Assembly (NCBI RefSeq): GCF_024586915.1
Contig: NZ_JANBVS010000010.1
Span: forward strand, 186,001-250,000
Direction of reading: 5' to 3'
Source of the DNA: Bradyrhizobium sp. SRS-191
Lineage (GTDB): Bacteria > Pseudomonadota > Alphaproteobacteria > Rhizobiales > Xanthobacteraceae
DNA: 64,000 nucleotides
A program made the translations under genes and the position numbers. Positions 25,347 through 33,771 of this stretch are shown piece after piece; position 1 is the stretch's first letter; each line of letters starts with the position of its first letter. The notes below the pieces were generated by a model. That model made no database searches and was not told the origin of the DNA. It was given only the letters and a program-made list of their open reading frames with translations.

Positions 25347-26168
25347 CTAGCCCTGAATGAACGAGAGCAGTTCGGCGTTGACGCGGTCCTTGAGGGTCGT
25401 GCACATGCCGTGGGGTGCGCCCTCGTAGACGACGAGCTTCGCGTCCTTGATGATCTTGGAGGAGAGCAGCGCGGAGGCACCGATCGGAACGATCTGGTCG
25501 TCGTCGCCGTGCAGAACCAGAGTGGGCACGTCGAACCGCTTCAGGTCCTCCGTCAGGTCCGTCTCCGAGAACGCCTTGATGCAGAAGTAGGACGCGGGGA
25601 ACCCCGCCATCATGCCCTGCAGCCAGAACGACTGCCGGACCCCGTCCGATATCTTGGCTCCGGATCGGTTGTAGCCGTAGAACGGCATGCTCAGATCATA
25701 GAAGAACTTCGATCGATCGGCGGCCACATTGGCGCGGAGCTCATCGAATACGGCGATCGGAAGGCCGCCGGCGTTGGCTTCAGTCTTGAGCATGAGCGGC
25801 GGAATCGCGCCGATCAGAACGGTCTTCGCCACCCGCTCCGTCCCGTGCCGGCCGATATATCGGGTCACTTCGCCGCCGCCGGTGGAATGCCCGACATGGA
25901 TCACATGTTTCAGATCAAGCTTGTCGACGAGCGTCGCCAGGTCGTCGGCATAGGTGCTGAGATCGTTGCCCTGCCAAGGCTGGCTCGAACGGCCGTGTCC
26001 CCGCCTATCCAGGGCAATGCATCGATAGCCGCGCGAGGCGAGGAAGAACATCTGATCCTCGAAGGCATCCGCACTCAGCGGCCACCCATGACTGAAGACG
26101 ATCGGCCGGCCGGAGCCCCAATCGTTGTAGTAGATTGTCGTACCGTCCTTTGTCGTGATCGTGCTCAT
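25347..26168 (-). CDS. alpha/beta hydrolase, non-haem chloroperoxidase/arylesterase type
   Basis: A 273-residue cytoplasmic hydrolase. It opens with STITTKDGTTIYYNDWGSG, and the HGWPLSADAFEDQM oxyanion segment follows. The serine nucleophile sits in HVGHSTGGGEVTRY; Asp and His lie in LHGDDDQIVP and EGAPHGM. These are hallmarks of the cofactor-free haloperoxidase/esterase family, which hydrolyses esters and can form peracids. A CAGGAGCGG site precedes ATG 26168; the longer frame to 26645 runs over the AraC gene. The AraC-type regulator lies upstream on the same strand, about 160 bp away, and may control it. Confidence 0.92.
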   Translation of the reverse strand: MSTITTKDGTTIYYNDWGSGRPIVFSHGWPLSADAFEDQMFFLASRGYRCIALDRRGHGRSSQPWQGNDLSTYADDLATLVDKLDLKHVIHVGHSTGGGEVTRYIGRHGTERVAKTVLIGAIPPLMLKTEANAGGLPIAVFDELRANVAADRSKFFYDLSMPFYGYNRSGAKISDGVRQSFWLQGMMAGFPASYFCIKAFSETDLTEDLKRFDVPTLVLHGDDDQIVPIGASALLSSKIIKDAKLVVYEGAPHGMCTTLKDRVNAELLSFIQG

Positions 26169-26326
26169 GTCCGCTCCTGCTGTTTTGTCCGGTTTGTCCG
26201 GATCATCGATGAAAGCCGCAGAGATCCGCGTTGCTTGCAACTGACGCATCATTGAGGACACGAGCGACAGCTTCTTTTCGTATTCTCTGCTCCTTGTGAC
26301 GAAAGCACTTCTTTGCGCCGCCCCAC

Positions 26327-27316
26327 CTACCTCTCCTGCGCGCGCTTCCAGGCAGCGGGGCTCGTCTTGACGAAGCGCGAAAATACGCGTGTGAAATGGC
26401 TTTGATCGGCGAAGCCAGCATTGAGAGCGATTTCGCTCAACGGTTGATCGCTGTTGAGCATCAGCTCCTTCGATCGTTCGACCCGTTGAGATAACAGCCA
26501 CTGATGCGGCGGGCAGCCCACCGTCCGCCGGAATGCGTGGCTGAAATGACTGCACGACAGGCGGCACGCTTGCGCGAGATCCGGCAACGTCACATTGCCA
26601 TTCAGGTCTGAGAGCAGCATGTCCTTGGCCCGGCGCTCTTGCCATGGAGAAAGGCCGCCCCGGGCCATCTGCGGGCGCGCGTCAGGCGATCCATATGCCT
26701 TGAGCAAATGGGCCGCCAGCGCTCGCCAGGCGTGGTCGAGAAAGATCCTGCTCACCTGCTCGGGACGGGTCAGAGCGGGCAGAAGCGCCATCGCAACGTT
26801 TGTCACGACAGAGTCCGTTCTCTTCTCGGCAAGGGGACAATGGAGTGTCTCGGTCACGCGTGTCCCCTGCCCTTCGGCGACCTCGTCGAAAGCAGACTGC
26901 GGTATGTAGAAGTTGGCGACCTGGAACGAGCTCCGGATATCGGCTTGCCAAGAGTGTCGCATGTCGCTGATGTGGATTGTGGCCGCCGGGAGAGGAGGAC
27001 TGGCACAATGCCTCTCGTCGATCCATAGGTCGTATGACGCGAGCTCATCCAGATGCACGCACACGGCGTAGCCGGCTTTTTTGGCTTGCGATTCTGTAAG
27101 ACCGTGCCCGGCCCGGCTCCGCGAAGCATGCGAGATCACGACATCGTCGTCGCCGGCCGGAATGTTCAATTGCTTCAGGAGATCAACGCGGGCCAAAGAC
27201 GTCTGTGCGATCACGACGCTTCCACAATTCGGAGGCGTACGGCGCGTTTTGATCGATCCGAACGTTTGCGCCGGCCATTCTGCACGTGCGGCAGAGTGAT
27301 GATCGAGTACGCTCAT
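26327..27316 (-). CDS. AraC family transcriptional regulator
   Basis: A 329-residue regulator. The C-terminal 100 residues hold two helix-turn-helix units: VTLPDLAQACRLSCSHFSHA with FRRTVGCPPHQWLLSQRVER, then PLSEIALNAGFADQSHFTRV with FSRFVKTSPAAWKR. The N-terminal domain lacks an obvious cupin signature and may bind an effector. ATG 27316 has a GGGGAGGC site and starts MSVLDHHSAA; the frame remains open to 27505 without support. The two alpha/beta hydrolases downstream on the same strand are plausible targets. Confidence 0.9.
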   Translation of the reverse strand: MSVLDHHSAARAEWPAQTFGSIKTRRTPPNCGSVVIAQTSLARVDLLKQLNIPAGDDDVVISHASRSRAGHGLTESQAKKAGYAVCVHLDELASYDLWIDERHCASPPLPAATIHISDMRHSWQADIRSSFQVANFYIPQSAFDEVAEGQGTRVTETLHCPLAEKRTDSVVTNVAMALLPALTRPEQVSRIFLDHAWRALAAHLLKAYGSPDARPQMARGGLSPWQERRAKDMLLSDLNGNVTLPDLAQACRLSCSHFSHAFRRTVGCPPHQWLLSQRVERSKELMLNSDQPLSEIALNAGFADQSHFTRVFSRFVKTSPAAWKRAQER

Positions 27317-27747
27317 ATCAGCCTCCCCGAACGACGGGAGGACACCGCTCTGGACGCCCGCGGGCGTCCGCCCGGAGAACGTCCCAATGGAACGACGGCA
27401 TGGCATTGGGTCAGCGGACGCAAACCACCCGCGTGTGCCGCATTGTTCGAGGTATACGTGGCCTTGTGATGTTTCAGCCGCGCGCTGATCACCTTGGTAT
27501 AACACTGCAAACGCAGCCCCTTAGGCCGCTGCGGCGAGCTTGACCACTCGCGTGCTCTCTCCCTTCGGGAGTCCCTGAACCCTTGCATCTGTGAACGCTC
27601 TCGGGTTGATCTCTCAGCACGCGCAACGTACAATTCCCAAGCGAATACAGGGGTTAGAACATCCGAGAGGCGCGTTAGAATGCCGAATGACGGCTGTTAG
27701 ATTGTGTGAGAGCCTCCTCACATCATGTCGACCGCGCAGAGTCTTTA
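27317..27747. other. intergenic region, 431 bp, between AraC-type gene and regulator paralogue 3
   Basis: Both flanking genes read on the minus strand, so this holds the AraC-type promoter and the end of the paralogue-3 transcript. A short inverted repeat (CTCCC TTC GGGAG, about 27557-27569) could fold as a hairpin. Open frames here are short and lack coding bias. I see no further gene. Confidence 0.4.
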
Positions 27748-30618
27748 TCAATCCGGCGCGGCGAGCCTGGCGCAATCCCTGAGCAATTCCTTCGCGTTGA
27801 CGAAGTCGCGAGAACCAAACCCTTCCGTGCGCCCCGTCAAGGCGTCCTCCAAAAGCTCCACGGACGACTGGAACCTCCGCTGCGAACGCCACAGGCCAGC
27901 CAGGCTGCTCGCCGTCCGCAATTCCCAAGCACGGGCGCCGCTTGCCTTCGCGGCTTCGAGGGATTGAACGAAAAGACGCTCCGCTCTAGGCATGTCCTTC
28001 ATCGGATCGGCCATGAACACGTGACCTTTGATCCGAAGCAGCTCGGCGACATTGAACGCGTCTCCGTTGCGGGCCACCGTAGCAAGAGCTTCGTCCACGG
28101 CGTCCAGCGCGTCTTTCGCCTGCCCCGCCATCAGCAGCCCCTCCGCCAAAGCACTCCTGAAGGCCGTCGTCATCAATTCATAACGATGCGCGCGCGTCTC
28201 GATGAGCGCGTATCTCAACATCGGCAGCCCTGTTTGATGATCACCTCTCATAACGGCGAGATAGCCCCGCACGCCAATTCCTGCTGCTTCGTAGGCCACT
28301 ATCGCGCGGCTGCGCGCGTGACCGATCAGACGCTCGATGCTCTGCTCCGCGTCCTCCCAATCTCCGTTCCAGAGATACACCGAGACAGCCCAGATCAGTG
28401 CGATGCAGAGCGTGAGAGGGTGATTCAACTTGCCGGCCTCAATCGAGACCTGCCGAGCCATTTCAGTGGCGCGGTCGGCGTATCCGAGAAGCCAAAGCGT
28501 GCGCGCCAGGCAGATTCCGGAACGGTTTCGATAGTCGAGACCAAGACGGAGCGAATCGACATGCTTCGAGGCAGGGACGTGCCCAATCGCCGATTCCAAG
28601 TACCCCCGCGCCTTCTTGAGATCCTCGATGAGATGATGCGAGACACCCAGAAGGGAGTGTGCGGCCGCCAGCGCCCCCGGGTCATTCATCTTCAAAGCAA
28701 CCGGCTCACTGCGTTCAGCAAATCTGAGGGCCTCGCGAAAGTTTCCGGTTCTGTAGTGAAACAGATGCAGGCGGCCGATCAATTGCAATTGACTTGGCAA
28801 GTCTTCCAAGGCCTCGGCCACTTCAAGCCCCTTTTCGAGCGATGTCCGAGCCTCCTCATTGTTGCCTTGCGAGAACATGAGCGAGAGGCCGAACGCCGCA
28901 CGCAAGACGACCTCTCGGGACGTCCCCCGGCTTCCATCATCCAGATTGGCGATCGCCAGTTCGGTCCAGCGACGACATTCTGTAACCAGTGACGATTCGA
29001 GCAGCAGTGGAGCGGCAGCGGCCGCCAATGCAACACCGATCGACTTGTCGGTCTGAAGAAAGCACCACTCCAATGCAGCCCGTATGTTGCCGAGGTGAGG
29101 ATCGTAGGCAGAGCCACCATCAAGCTCCGCCTCGGCCAATCGAACAGCCTCCTGCTGTTCGGCCCACCTCAGGTAAAACATCGCATGCCGCTGAAAGACG
29201 CCTTCGCCACCACCATCGCGATCCATGAGCTTCGACAGGGCGTACGCGCGGGTGGTATCAAGCAGGCGATAGCGCGCCTCAGACGACCCAGAAGACACCG
29301 CGATCAGCGACTTGTCTACGAGGCTCCCGACGGCTTCGAACGCGAGCTCCTCGCTGAGATCATCCGGCCCGACCACGGCAGCGACGGCTCGCATCGAGAA
29401 AAAGCCGACGAAGACGGATGACCTCCGCAGGACAAGAGCTTCGTTGTCCGAGAGCAGACCATAACTCCAATCAAGCGCGGCTGTTAACGTCTGATGACGC
29501 TGCAAGGCAGTGCGTCGTCCCTGGCCGAGCAGCCTGAACCTATCATCGAGCAGAGCAGCGGTTTCCTTGATTCCGAAGGCGCTCACACGGCTCGCGGCGA
29601 TTTCAATCGCAAGCGCTATTCCATCCAAGCGCCGACAGATTTCTCCGACCGTCGGCACGTCCGCATCGCTCAATTCGAATGATGCCCCATTCGCCAGAAC
29701 ACGGTCGACAAACAATTGCGCCGCTGGAAACGCAAGCAGGTCTGAAACAGTCTCCACATTCAGCGGAGGACTCTCCAATGACGGCAGCTGCAGAACATAC
29801 TCTCCTCCCACCCGCAGCGCCTCGCGACTCGTCGAAAGAATTCGTACGTTCGGCGCGTTCTGGAAAACTTGCTCGGCAAGCTCCGCCGCGGAGGTGATGA
29901 CGTGCTCGCAGCTATCGAGTATGAGCAACATGCGTTTGTCGCGGATGAAGCTGATGATCGCAGGCGTCGGATCGTCGGTTTGAACCATCAGGCCCAGCGT
30001 CGACGCTACTGCTGTCGGCACCAGCATGGGATCGTTGAGAGGTCCCAGGTCAAAGAAGGCCACGGGGTCCTCGATCCGCGCGTTGCTCTTGTAGGCAGCT
30101 TCTATGGCCACTGTCGTCTTGCCGATCCCGCCTGGTCCGACAATCGTGACGAAGCGATTCTCGAGCAGCATCTCGCAGACCTTTTCGACCACGTCAGCGC
30201 GACCGATCATCCGGCCAAGGCGCGGTGGGAGGCCATGATTTGGCGCGACAACTCGATTTCTATCGTCTGCCTCTGCGCTCATCAGATCAGATGAGACAGG
30301 ACAAACGAAGCTGTACCCTTTGCCCGGAACAGTGGCGACAAATCGGGCGCCGCCTTCTCCATCCCCCAACGCCCTGCGCAACACCCCGACGTGGAATCGC
30401 AGGCTTCCGGCATCGACGGTCGCATCGGACCAGACACGCGCTATCAAATCATCCTTGTCGACCACACTTCCTGCCCGCTGCAGGAGCACAAGAAGAATAT
30501 CCATCGCGCGCGGGGGCAGATGTACCGGCGTGGAGCCTTTGCGCAAGACCCGCTCGCTCACCCGCAGGACAAACGGGCCGAACGATACCTCCTGCGACAA
30601 CAGATCCTGAGGTATCAT
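27748..30618 (-). CDS. winged-helix / NB-ARC-like ATPase / TPR-like transcriptional regulator (paralogue 3)
   Basis: A 956-residue third member of the family, more diverged than the first two. The winged helix spans residues about 10-105 (VSFGPFVLRV to ATVPGKGYSF), the P-loop GPGGIGKT is at 161-168, and LLILDSCEHV, LSTSREALR and CRRLDGIALAIEIAASR complete the ATPase. A long TPR-like helical tail follows. The ATG start lies after a weak TAGGAAC site. GC content appears lower than in the other two, and neighbours differ (AraC upstream region on one side, Tat-exported MBL-fold protein divergent on the other). Its signal and targets are unknown; the divergent gene at 30901 is the first candidate. 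Confidence 0.87.
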   Translation of the reverse strand: MIPQDLLSQEVSFGPFVLRVSERVLRKGSTPVHLPPRAMDILLVLLQRAGSVVDKDDLIARVWSDATVDAGSLRFHVGVLRRALGDGEGGARFVATVPGKGYSFVCPVSSDLMSAEADDRNRVVAPNHGLPPRLGRMIGRADVVEKVCEMLLENRFVTIVGPGGIGKTTVAIEAAYKSNARIEDPVAFFDLGPLNDPMLVPTAVASTLGLMVQTDDPTPAIISFIRDKRMLLILDSCEHVITSAAELAEQVFQNAPNVRILSTSREALRVGGEYVLQLPSLESPPLNVETVSDLLAFPAAQLFVDRVLANGASFELSDADVPTVGEICRRLDGIALAIEIAASRVSAFGIKETAALLDDRFRLLGQGRRTALQRHQTLTAALDWSYGLLSDNEALVLRRSSVFVGFFSMRAVAAVVGPDDLSEELAFEAVGSLVDKSLIAVSSGSSEARYRLLDTTRAYALSKLMDRDGGGEGVFQRHAMFYLRWAEQQEAVRLAEAELDGGSAYDPHLGNIRAALEWCFLQTDKSIGVALAAAAAPLLLESSLVTECRRWTELAIANLDDGSRGTSREVVLRAAFGLSLMFSQGNNEEARTSLEKGLEVAEALEDLPSQLQLIGRLHLFHYRTGNFREALRFAERSEPVALKMNDPGALAAAHSLLGVSHHLIEDLKKARGYLESAIGHVPASKHVDSLRLGLDYRNRSGICLARTLWLLGYADRATEMARQVSIEAGKLNHPLTLCIALIWAVSVYLWNGDWEDAEQSIERLIGHARSRAIVAYEAAGIGVRGYLAVMRGDHQTGLPMLRYALIETRAHRYELMTTAFRSALAEGLLMAGQAKDALDAVDEALATVARNGDAFNVAELLRIKGHVFMADPMKDMPRAERLFVQSLEAAKASGARAWELRTASSLAGLWRSQRRFQSSVELLEDALTGRTEGFGSRDFVNAKELLRDCARLAAPD

Positions 30619-30900
30619 TCGTCAGTTCCTATCGAGGCGCCACCGGCCTCAATTTCTGTACGTCTTATCCATCAGAGACCCAATCCAATACGGACCCATC
30701 TTGAGCAATTGACCTGCGGCAAATTGCAACAGATCGCCCGCGGTAGCTGCAGAGTGGACGGGTCGCTCCGCGCGGCCATTTTGCAGCTTTCGCGTCTGCG
30801 AGTGCGCGAAACGTACAAAGCTGAGGAGTTTCATTCAAGTACCTGTCCTCGAATTCGCCCCAGATGTCCGAACGAGACCTGCGGATGATTGGAGGCCAAG

Positions 30901-31866
30901 ATGAGCCAAGTGTCACAATTGACGAGACGACGTTTTTGTCTGTGTTGCGTGGCATCGGCTACGCTTGCCGCCGGTGGAGGATGGCTGACTCCTCGGGCTG
31001 CTTATGCCAAAGCCAGGAACATCGTGGACCTGATGCGTGCGGACGCAGCCACGGCAGCCATCAAGGTCCACAAGTTGCGCGGCGGCGTGAGCGTCCTCGA
31101 AGGATCGGGCGGCAATGTCGGAGTGCTCGGCGGACCGGACGGCAAGGTCATGATCGACGCCGGAATCACGGCTTCGAAGCCGAGAATGCTGGAGGCGCTG
31201 GCCAGTCTTGGAGCCGAGCCCGTACGGCATCTCGTCAACACGCATTGGCATTTCGACCACGCCGACGGCAACGAGTGGGTACATGCCGAGGGCGCGACCA
31301 TTACAGCTCACGAGAACACACGGAAACATCTGAAGACCATGCAGCGCGTCGAGGACTGGGACTTCGATTTTCCCGCCTTGGTGCCGAGCGCCATTCCCAC
31401 GGAGGTCTTTTCCGAGAGGAAACAGCTGAAGGTGAACCGGTCTACGATCGAGCTCCAGTACTATGGGCCTGCTCACACCGACAGTGACATATCGGTCCAC
31501 TTCGTTGAAGCGGATATTCTTCATGCAGCCGACACCTTCTGGAACGGGATCTATCCGTTCATCGACTACTCGACCGGGGGAAGCATCGACGGCATGATCC
31601 GCGCCGCGGACGCGAATTTGGCAAAGGCCGGTGAAAGGACGATCGTGATCTCGGGGCACGGTTTTCCCGTCTGCAATCGCGCTGACCTGCAACAATATCG
31701 CGACATGCTCGTCGCCATCCGCGACAATGTCGCGAGGCTCAAGAAGCAGGAGACGACACTCGAAGCGGTGGTCGCTGCCAAGCCGACGGCGGTCTTCGAC
31801 GGGAAGTGGGGCCAGTTCGTCATCACGCCGGCCTTTTTCACCAAGCTGGTCTATGAGGGAGTCTAG
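30901..31866 (+). CDS. Tat-exported MBL-fold metallohydrolase
   Basis: A 321-residue metallo-beta-lactamase-fold protein. The N-terminus has a twin-arginine signal (LTRRRFCLCC with a hydrophobic stretch to AAYA). The metal site THWHFDH is at 114-120, with further ligands likely in GPAHTDSDIS, HAADTF and ISGHGFP, matching the dinuclear glyoxalase II-like pattern. Tat export suggests folding with metal before secretion. ATG 30901 has a TTGGAGGCC site; the longer frame adds four residues. It is divergent from regulator paralogue 3 across about 280 bp. Quinoprotein-relay or lactonase-like roles are possible. Confidence 0.88.
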   Translation: MSQVSQLTRRRFCLCCVASATLAAGGGWLTPRAAYAKARNIVDLMRADAATAAIKVHKLRGGVSVLEGSGGNVGVLGGPDGKVMIDAGITASKPRMLEALASLGAEPVRHLVNTHWHFDHADGNEWVHAEGATITAHENTRKHLKTMQRVEDWDFDFPALVPSAIPTEVFSERKQLKVNRSTIELQYYGPAHTDSDISVHFVEADILHAADTFWNGIYPFIDYSTGGSIDGMIRAADANLAKAGERTIVISGHGFPVCNRADLQQYRDMLVAIRDNVARLKKQETTLEAVVAAKPTAVFDGKWGQFVITPAFFTKLVYEGV

Positions 31867-31949
31867 TTCCACAGTTTGCAACTCAGTCACCGGTTCAGGA
31901 GCGCGCACGAGCTCCTGAGCTAATTGAGGCCATCACAGGGAGCACCGAG

Positions 31950-32297
31950 ATGAGCGACCCCAGGAAGACAACGGTGACTGCCGCGGGGACTTCGACGGCG
32001 AGTGCCAGGCTTGGCGTGGGATCCTGGACCATCATCGTGATCCTGGTCGCGCTCCTGGGAGCATCGGGCTTCGTCGCCTATCTCGGCTGGATGCTCGGCA
32101 GCGGAGCCGACGTGACGACCGCGGGCTACGTCGCGATGGCTCTGGGTGTCATCCTCTCGTTGGCCGTCGGGATCGGGCTGATGGGCCTGGTGTTCTACAG
32201 CAGCCGCAGCGGCTACGACGAGCCTGCGGTGTTCATCACAACGGAGACAGAATCCGCTTCTCAAGCGTCCGTCGAGACCACCGGCGAGAACAGATGA
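31950..32297 (+). CDS. small two-helix membrane protein, unknown
   Basis: A 115-residue protein with two predicted membrane helices (GSWTIIVILVALLGASGFVA and VAMALGVILSLAVGIGLMGL) and hydrophilic, Thr/Ser-rich ends. I do not recognise a named family. The last four bases overlap the ATG of the DUF202 gene (ATGA at 32294-32297), so the two are translationally coupled and may form one membrane complex. It follows the MBL-fold gene by about 80 bp and may share its transcript. Confidence 0.72.
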   Translation: MSDPRKTTVTAAGTSTASARLGVGSWTIIVILVALLGASGFVAYLGWMLGSGADVTTAGYVAMALGVILSLAVGIGLMGLVFYSSRSGYDEPAVFITTETESASQASVETTGENR

Positions 32298-32665
32298 TAC
32301 GCAACTTTCGGGATCATGCCGCAAACGAGCGCACCTTCCTGGCTTGGATACGGACGGCCATCGCCGTCATGGCGTTTGGATTCCTGATCGAAAGATTCGA
32401 CCTGATGCTGAAGGCCGCAGGCTTGGCCGTGGATGCCGCCACTCCGCATGGGCCCGGGCGCCAACTCGCAAACATCGCGGGACTCTCGGCGATCGCCGTG
32501 GCAACGCTCCTGTTCGTCCTCGCGACCGTTCGCTTTCTGCGGAACGCGACCATGATCGACAAGGAAGAGGAGCGCCGCATCCCCGGCTCACGTATCGACA
32601 TCGTGCTGGGCGGGCTCCTCAGTGTGATGGGAATTGCGCTGCTGGTGTACCTCTCCCGGCTCTAG
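32294..32665 (+). CDS. DUF202 (YidH-like) inner-membrane protein
   Basis: A 123-residue membrane protein of the DUF202/YidH family. The signature DHAANERTFLAWIRTAIAVM is at the N-terminus, and two further hydrophobic helices follow (AGLSAIAVATLLFVLATV and IVLGGLLSVMGIALLVYL). The length is normal. Function is unknown across the family. The ATG overlaps the stop of the preceding two-helix protein. It is convergent with the DUF302 gene (about 60 bp between stops). Confidence 0.88.
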   Translation: MIRNFRDHAANERTFLAWIRTAIAVMAFGFLIERFDLMLKAAGLAVDAATPHGPGRQLANIAGLSAIAVATLLFVLATVRFLRNATMIDKEEERRIPGSRIDIVLGGLLSVMGIALLVYLSRL

Positions 32666-32726
32666 ACGACCGGGACAGGATCGATCAACAAACGTATTCC
32701 CCCCCCGGCAACAACATCACGTGCCG

Positions 32727-33251
32727 CTATTTTCCCGACACAACTTCGGCTGCAATGCCCTGGAGAAGCTTAGTCATGGCCTCGATAGCGGCGTTGGCTT
32801 CGGGGCTCGCGGCGTGCCTGGCGGCGATCCAGGCCGGATCATTATACGACAGCCAGGTGATGCCGTTGGCATCCTGCCACACCAGCGCCTTCAGGGGCAG
32901 ATCGATGCCCGCGGTCTGGGCCGCCCGCATCACCGGTGTTCCGCCTTTTGCATTCCCGAAGATCAGCAGGTCGGTCGGGCGCAGCGATTGATCGACCTGG
33001 GCCGCGCCATCCGCGTGATCGACCCGCGCGAAGATGGTCAGGCCGCGCCTGGATACGGCGGATTCGAGCCGCGCCATGGTCTCCTTCGGCTCGTAGTGGC
33101 TCTGCTGGCTGATCAATCCTTCTGCGGCCATGGCCTTTGCTCCTGTGAGGTCGAGGGAAAAGAGGACGATGGTTGCTGTCAGCAGGAGCCGCCGCAAGCA
33201 GCGATTCTGCGAATTTGCCGCGCCCCTCATTGCGAACCTATTTGCTGCCAT
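32727..33251 (-). CDS. DUF302 domain protein, probably exported
   Basis: A 174-residue protein. A hydrophobic N-terminal stretch (LRRLLLTATIVLFSLDLTGA, ending AMA-AE) looks like a signal peptide. The DUF302 core includes ETMARLESAVSRRGLTIFAR, PTDLLIFGNAKGGTPVM, PLKALVWQDANGITWLSYND and a closing helix. DUF302 proteins are small alpha/beta folds of unknown role. The ATG at 33251 overlaps the end of the cytochrome c gene by 14 bp; a second ATG at 33230 would avoid most of this. It is the last gene of the soxC-like operon, which makes periplasmic redox or sulfur chemistry a reasonable guess. Confidence 0.85.
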   Translation of the reverse strand: MAANRFAMRGAANSQNRCLRRLLLTATIVLFSLDLTGAKAMAAEGLISQQSHYEPKETMARLESAVSRRGLTIFARVDHADGAAQVDQSLRPTDLLIFGNAKGGTPVMRAAQTAGIDLPLKALVWQDANGITWLSYNDPAWIAARHAASPEANAAIEAMTKLLQGIAAEVVSGK

Positions 33252-33771
33252 TGCTGAATTCCGGTTCCGGGATGAAGCCGTCCCGATTGGGCATCCGAAT
33301 GTCAGGCAGTGAGTGGCTGTCGAGCTTGCCGTCGGGAGGCAGGATCCCGTTGAGGCTGAGAATGTAGGCGGCCACCGCGTAGGTATCGTCGACGCTGAGC
33401 GATCCGGGCGCCTGGTAGGGCATGGCCCGATGGATGTAGTCGAACAGGGTCGTGGCGTACGGCCAGAAGCTTCCCACCGTCTTCACGGGCATGGCAGAGG
33501 CCAGTGTCCCCTGCCCGCCGGCGAGCCGGTCCTTGATGCCGCCGACGCCATTGTCGCCATGGCACGCCGCGCAGTTCTCCGAAAAGACGTCCTTGCCTCT
33601 GGCAACCGTGCCGGCGCCTTGCGGCAGACCTTTGCCGTCGGGCCGAACGTCGATGTCCCATAGCGCGATTTCGTTCGGGGTCGCAGGGCGGCCGAATTCC
33701 GACGCCACCGCGGAGGAGACGAGCGCGAACACGGCCGCGCCCGAGAGCAGCACCTTTCTACGACAGGACAT
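33238..33771 (-). CDS. c-type cytochrome (partner of the SoxC-like enzyme)
   Basis: A 177-residue periplasmic monohaem cytochrome. A signal peptide (VLLSGAAVFALVSSAVA) precedes the mature part, with a single CAACH haem site at residues 67-71. MPYQAPGSLSVDDTYAVAAY holds a possible methionine ligand and the typical C-terminal helix, and the tail ends DIRMPNRDGFIPEPEF. That tail and the context resemble the cytochrome subunit of SoxD or SorB types, but classic SoxD is larger and dihaem. Its start overlaps the SoxC-like stop by 14 bp, and its end overlaps the DUF302 start. It probably accepts electrons from the molybdoenzyme. Confidence 0.9.
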   Translation of the reverse strand: MSCRRKVLLSGAAVFALVSSAVASEFGRPATPNEIALWDIDVRPDGKGLPQGAGTVARGKDVFSENCAACHGDNGVGGIKDRLAGGQGTLASAMPVKTVGSFWPYATTLFDYIHRAMPYQAPGSLSVDDTYAVAAYILSLNGILPPDGKLDSHSLPDIRMPNRDGFIPEPEFSNGSK

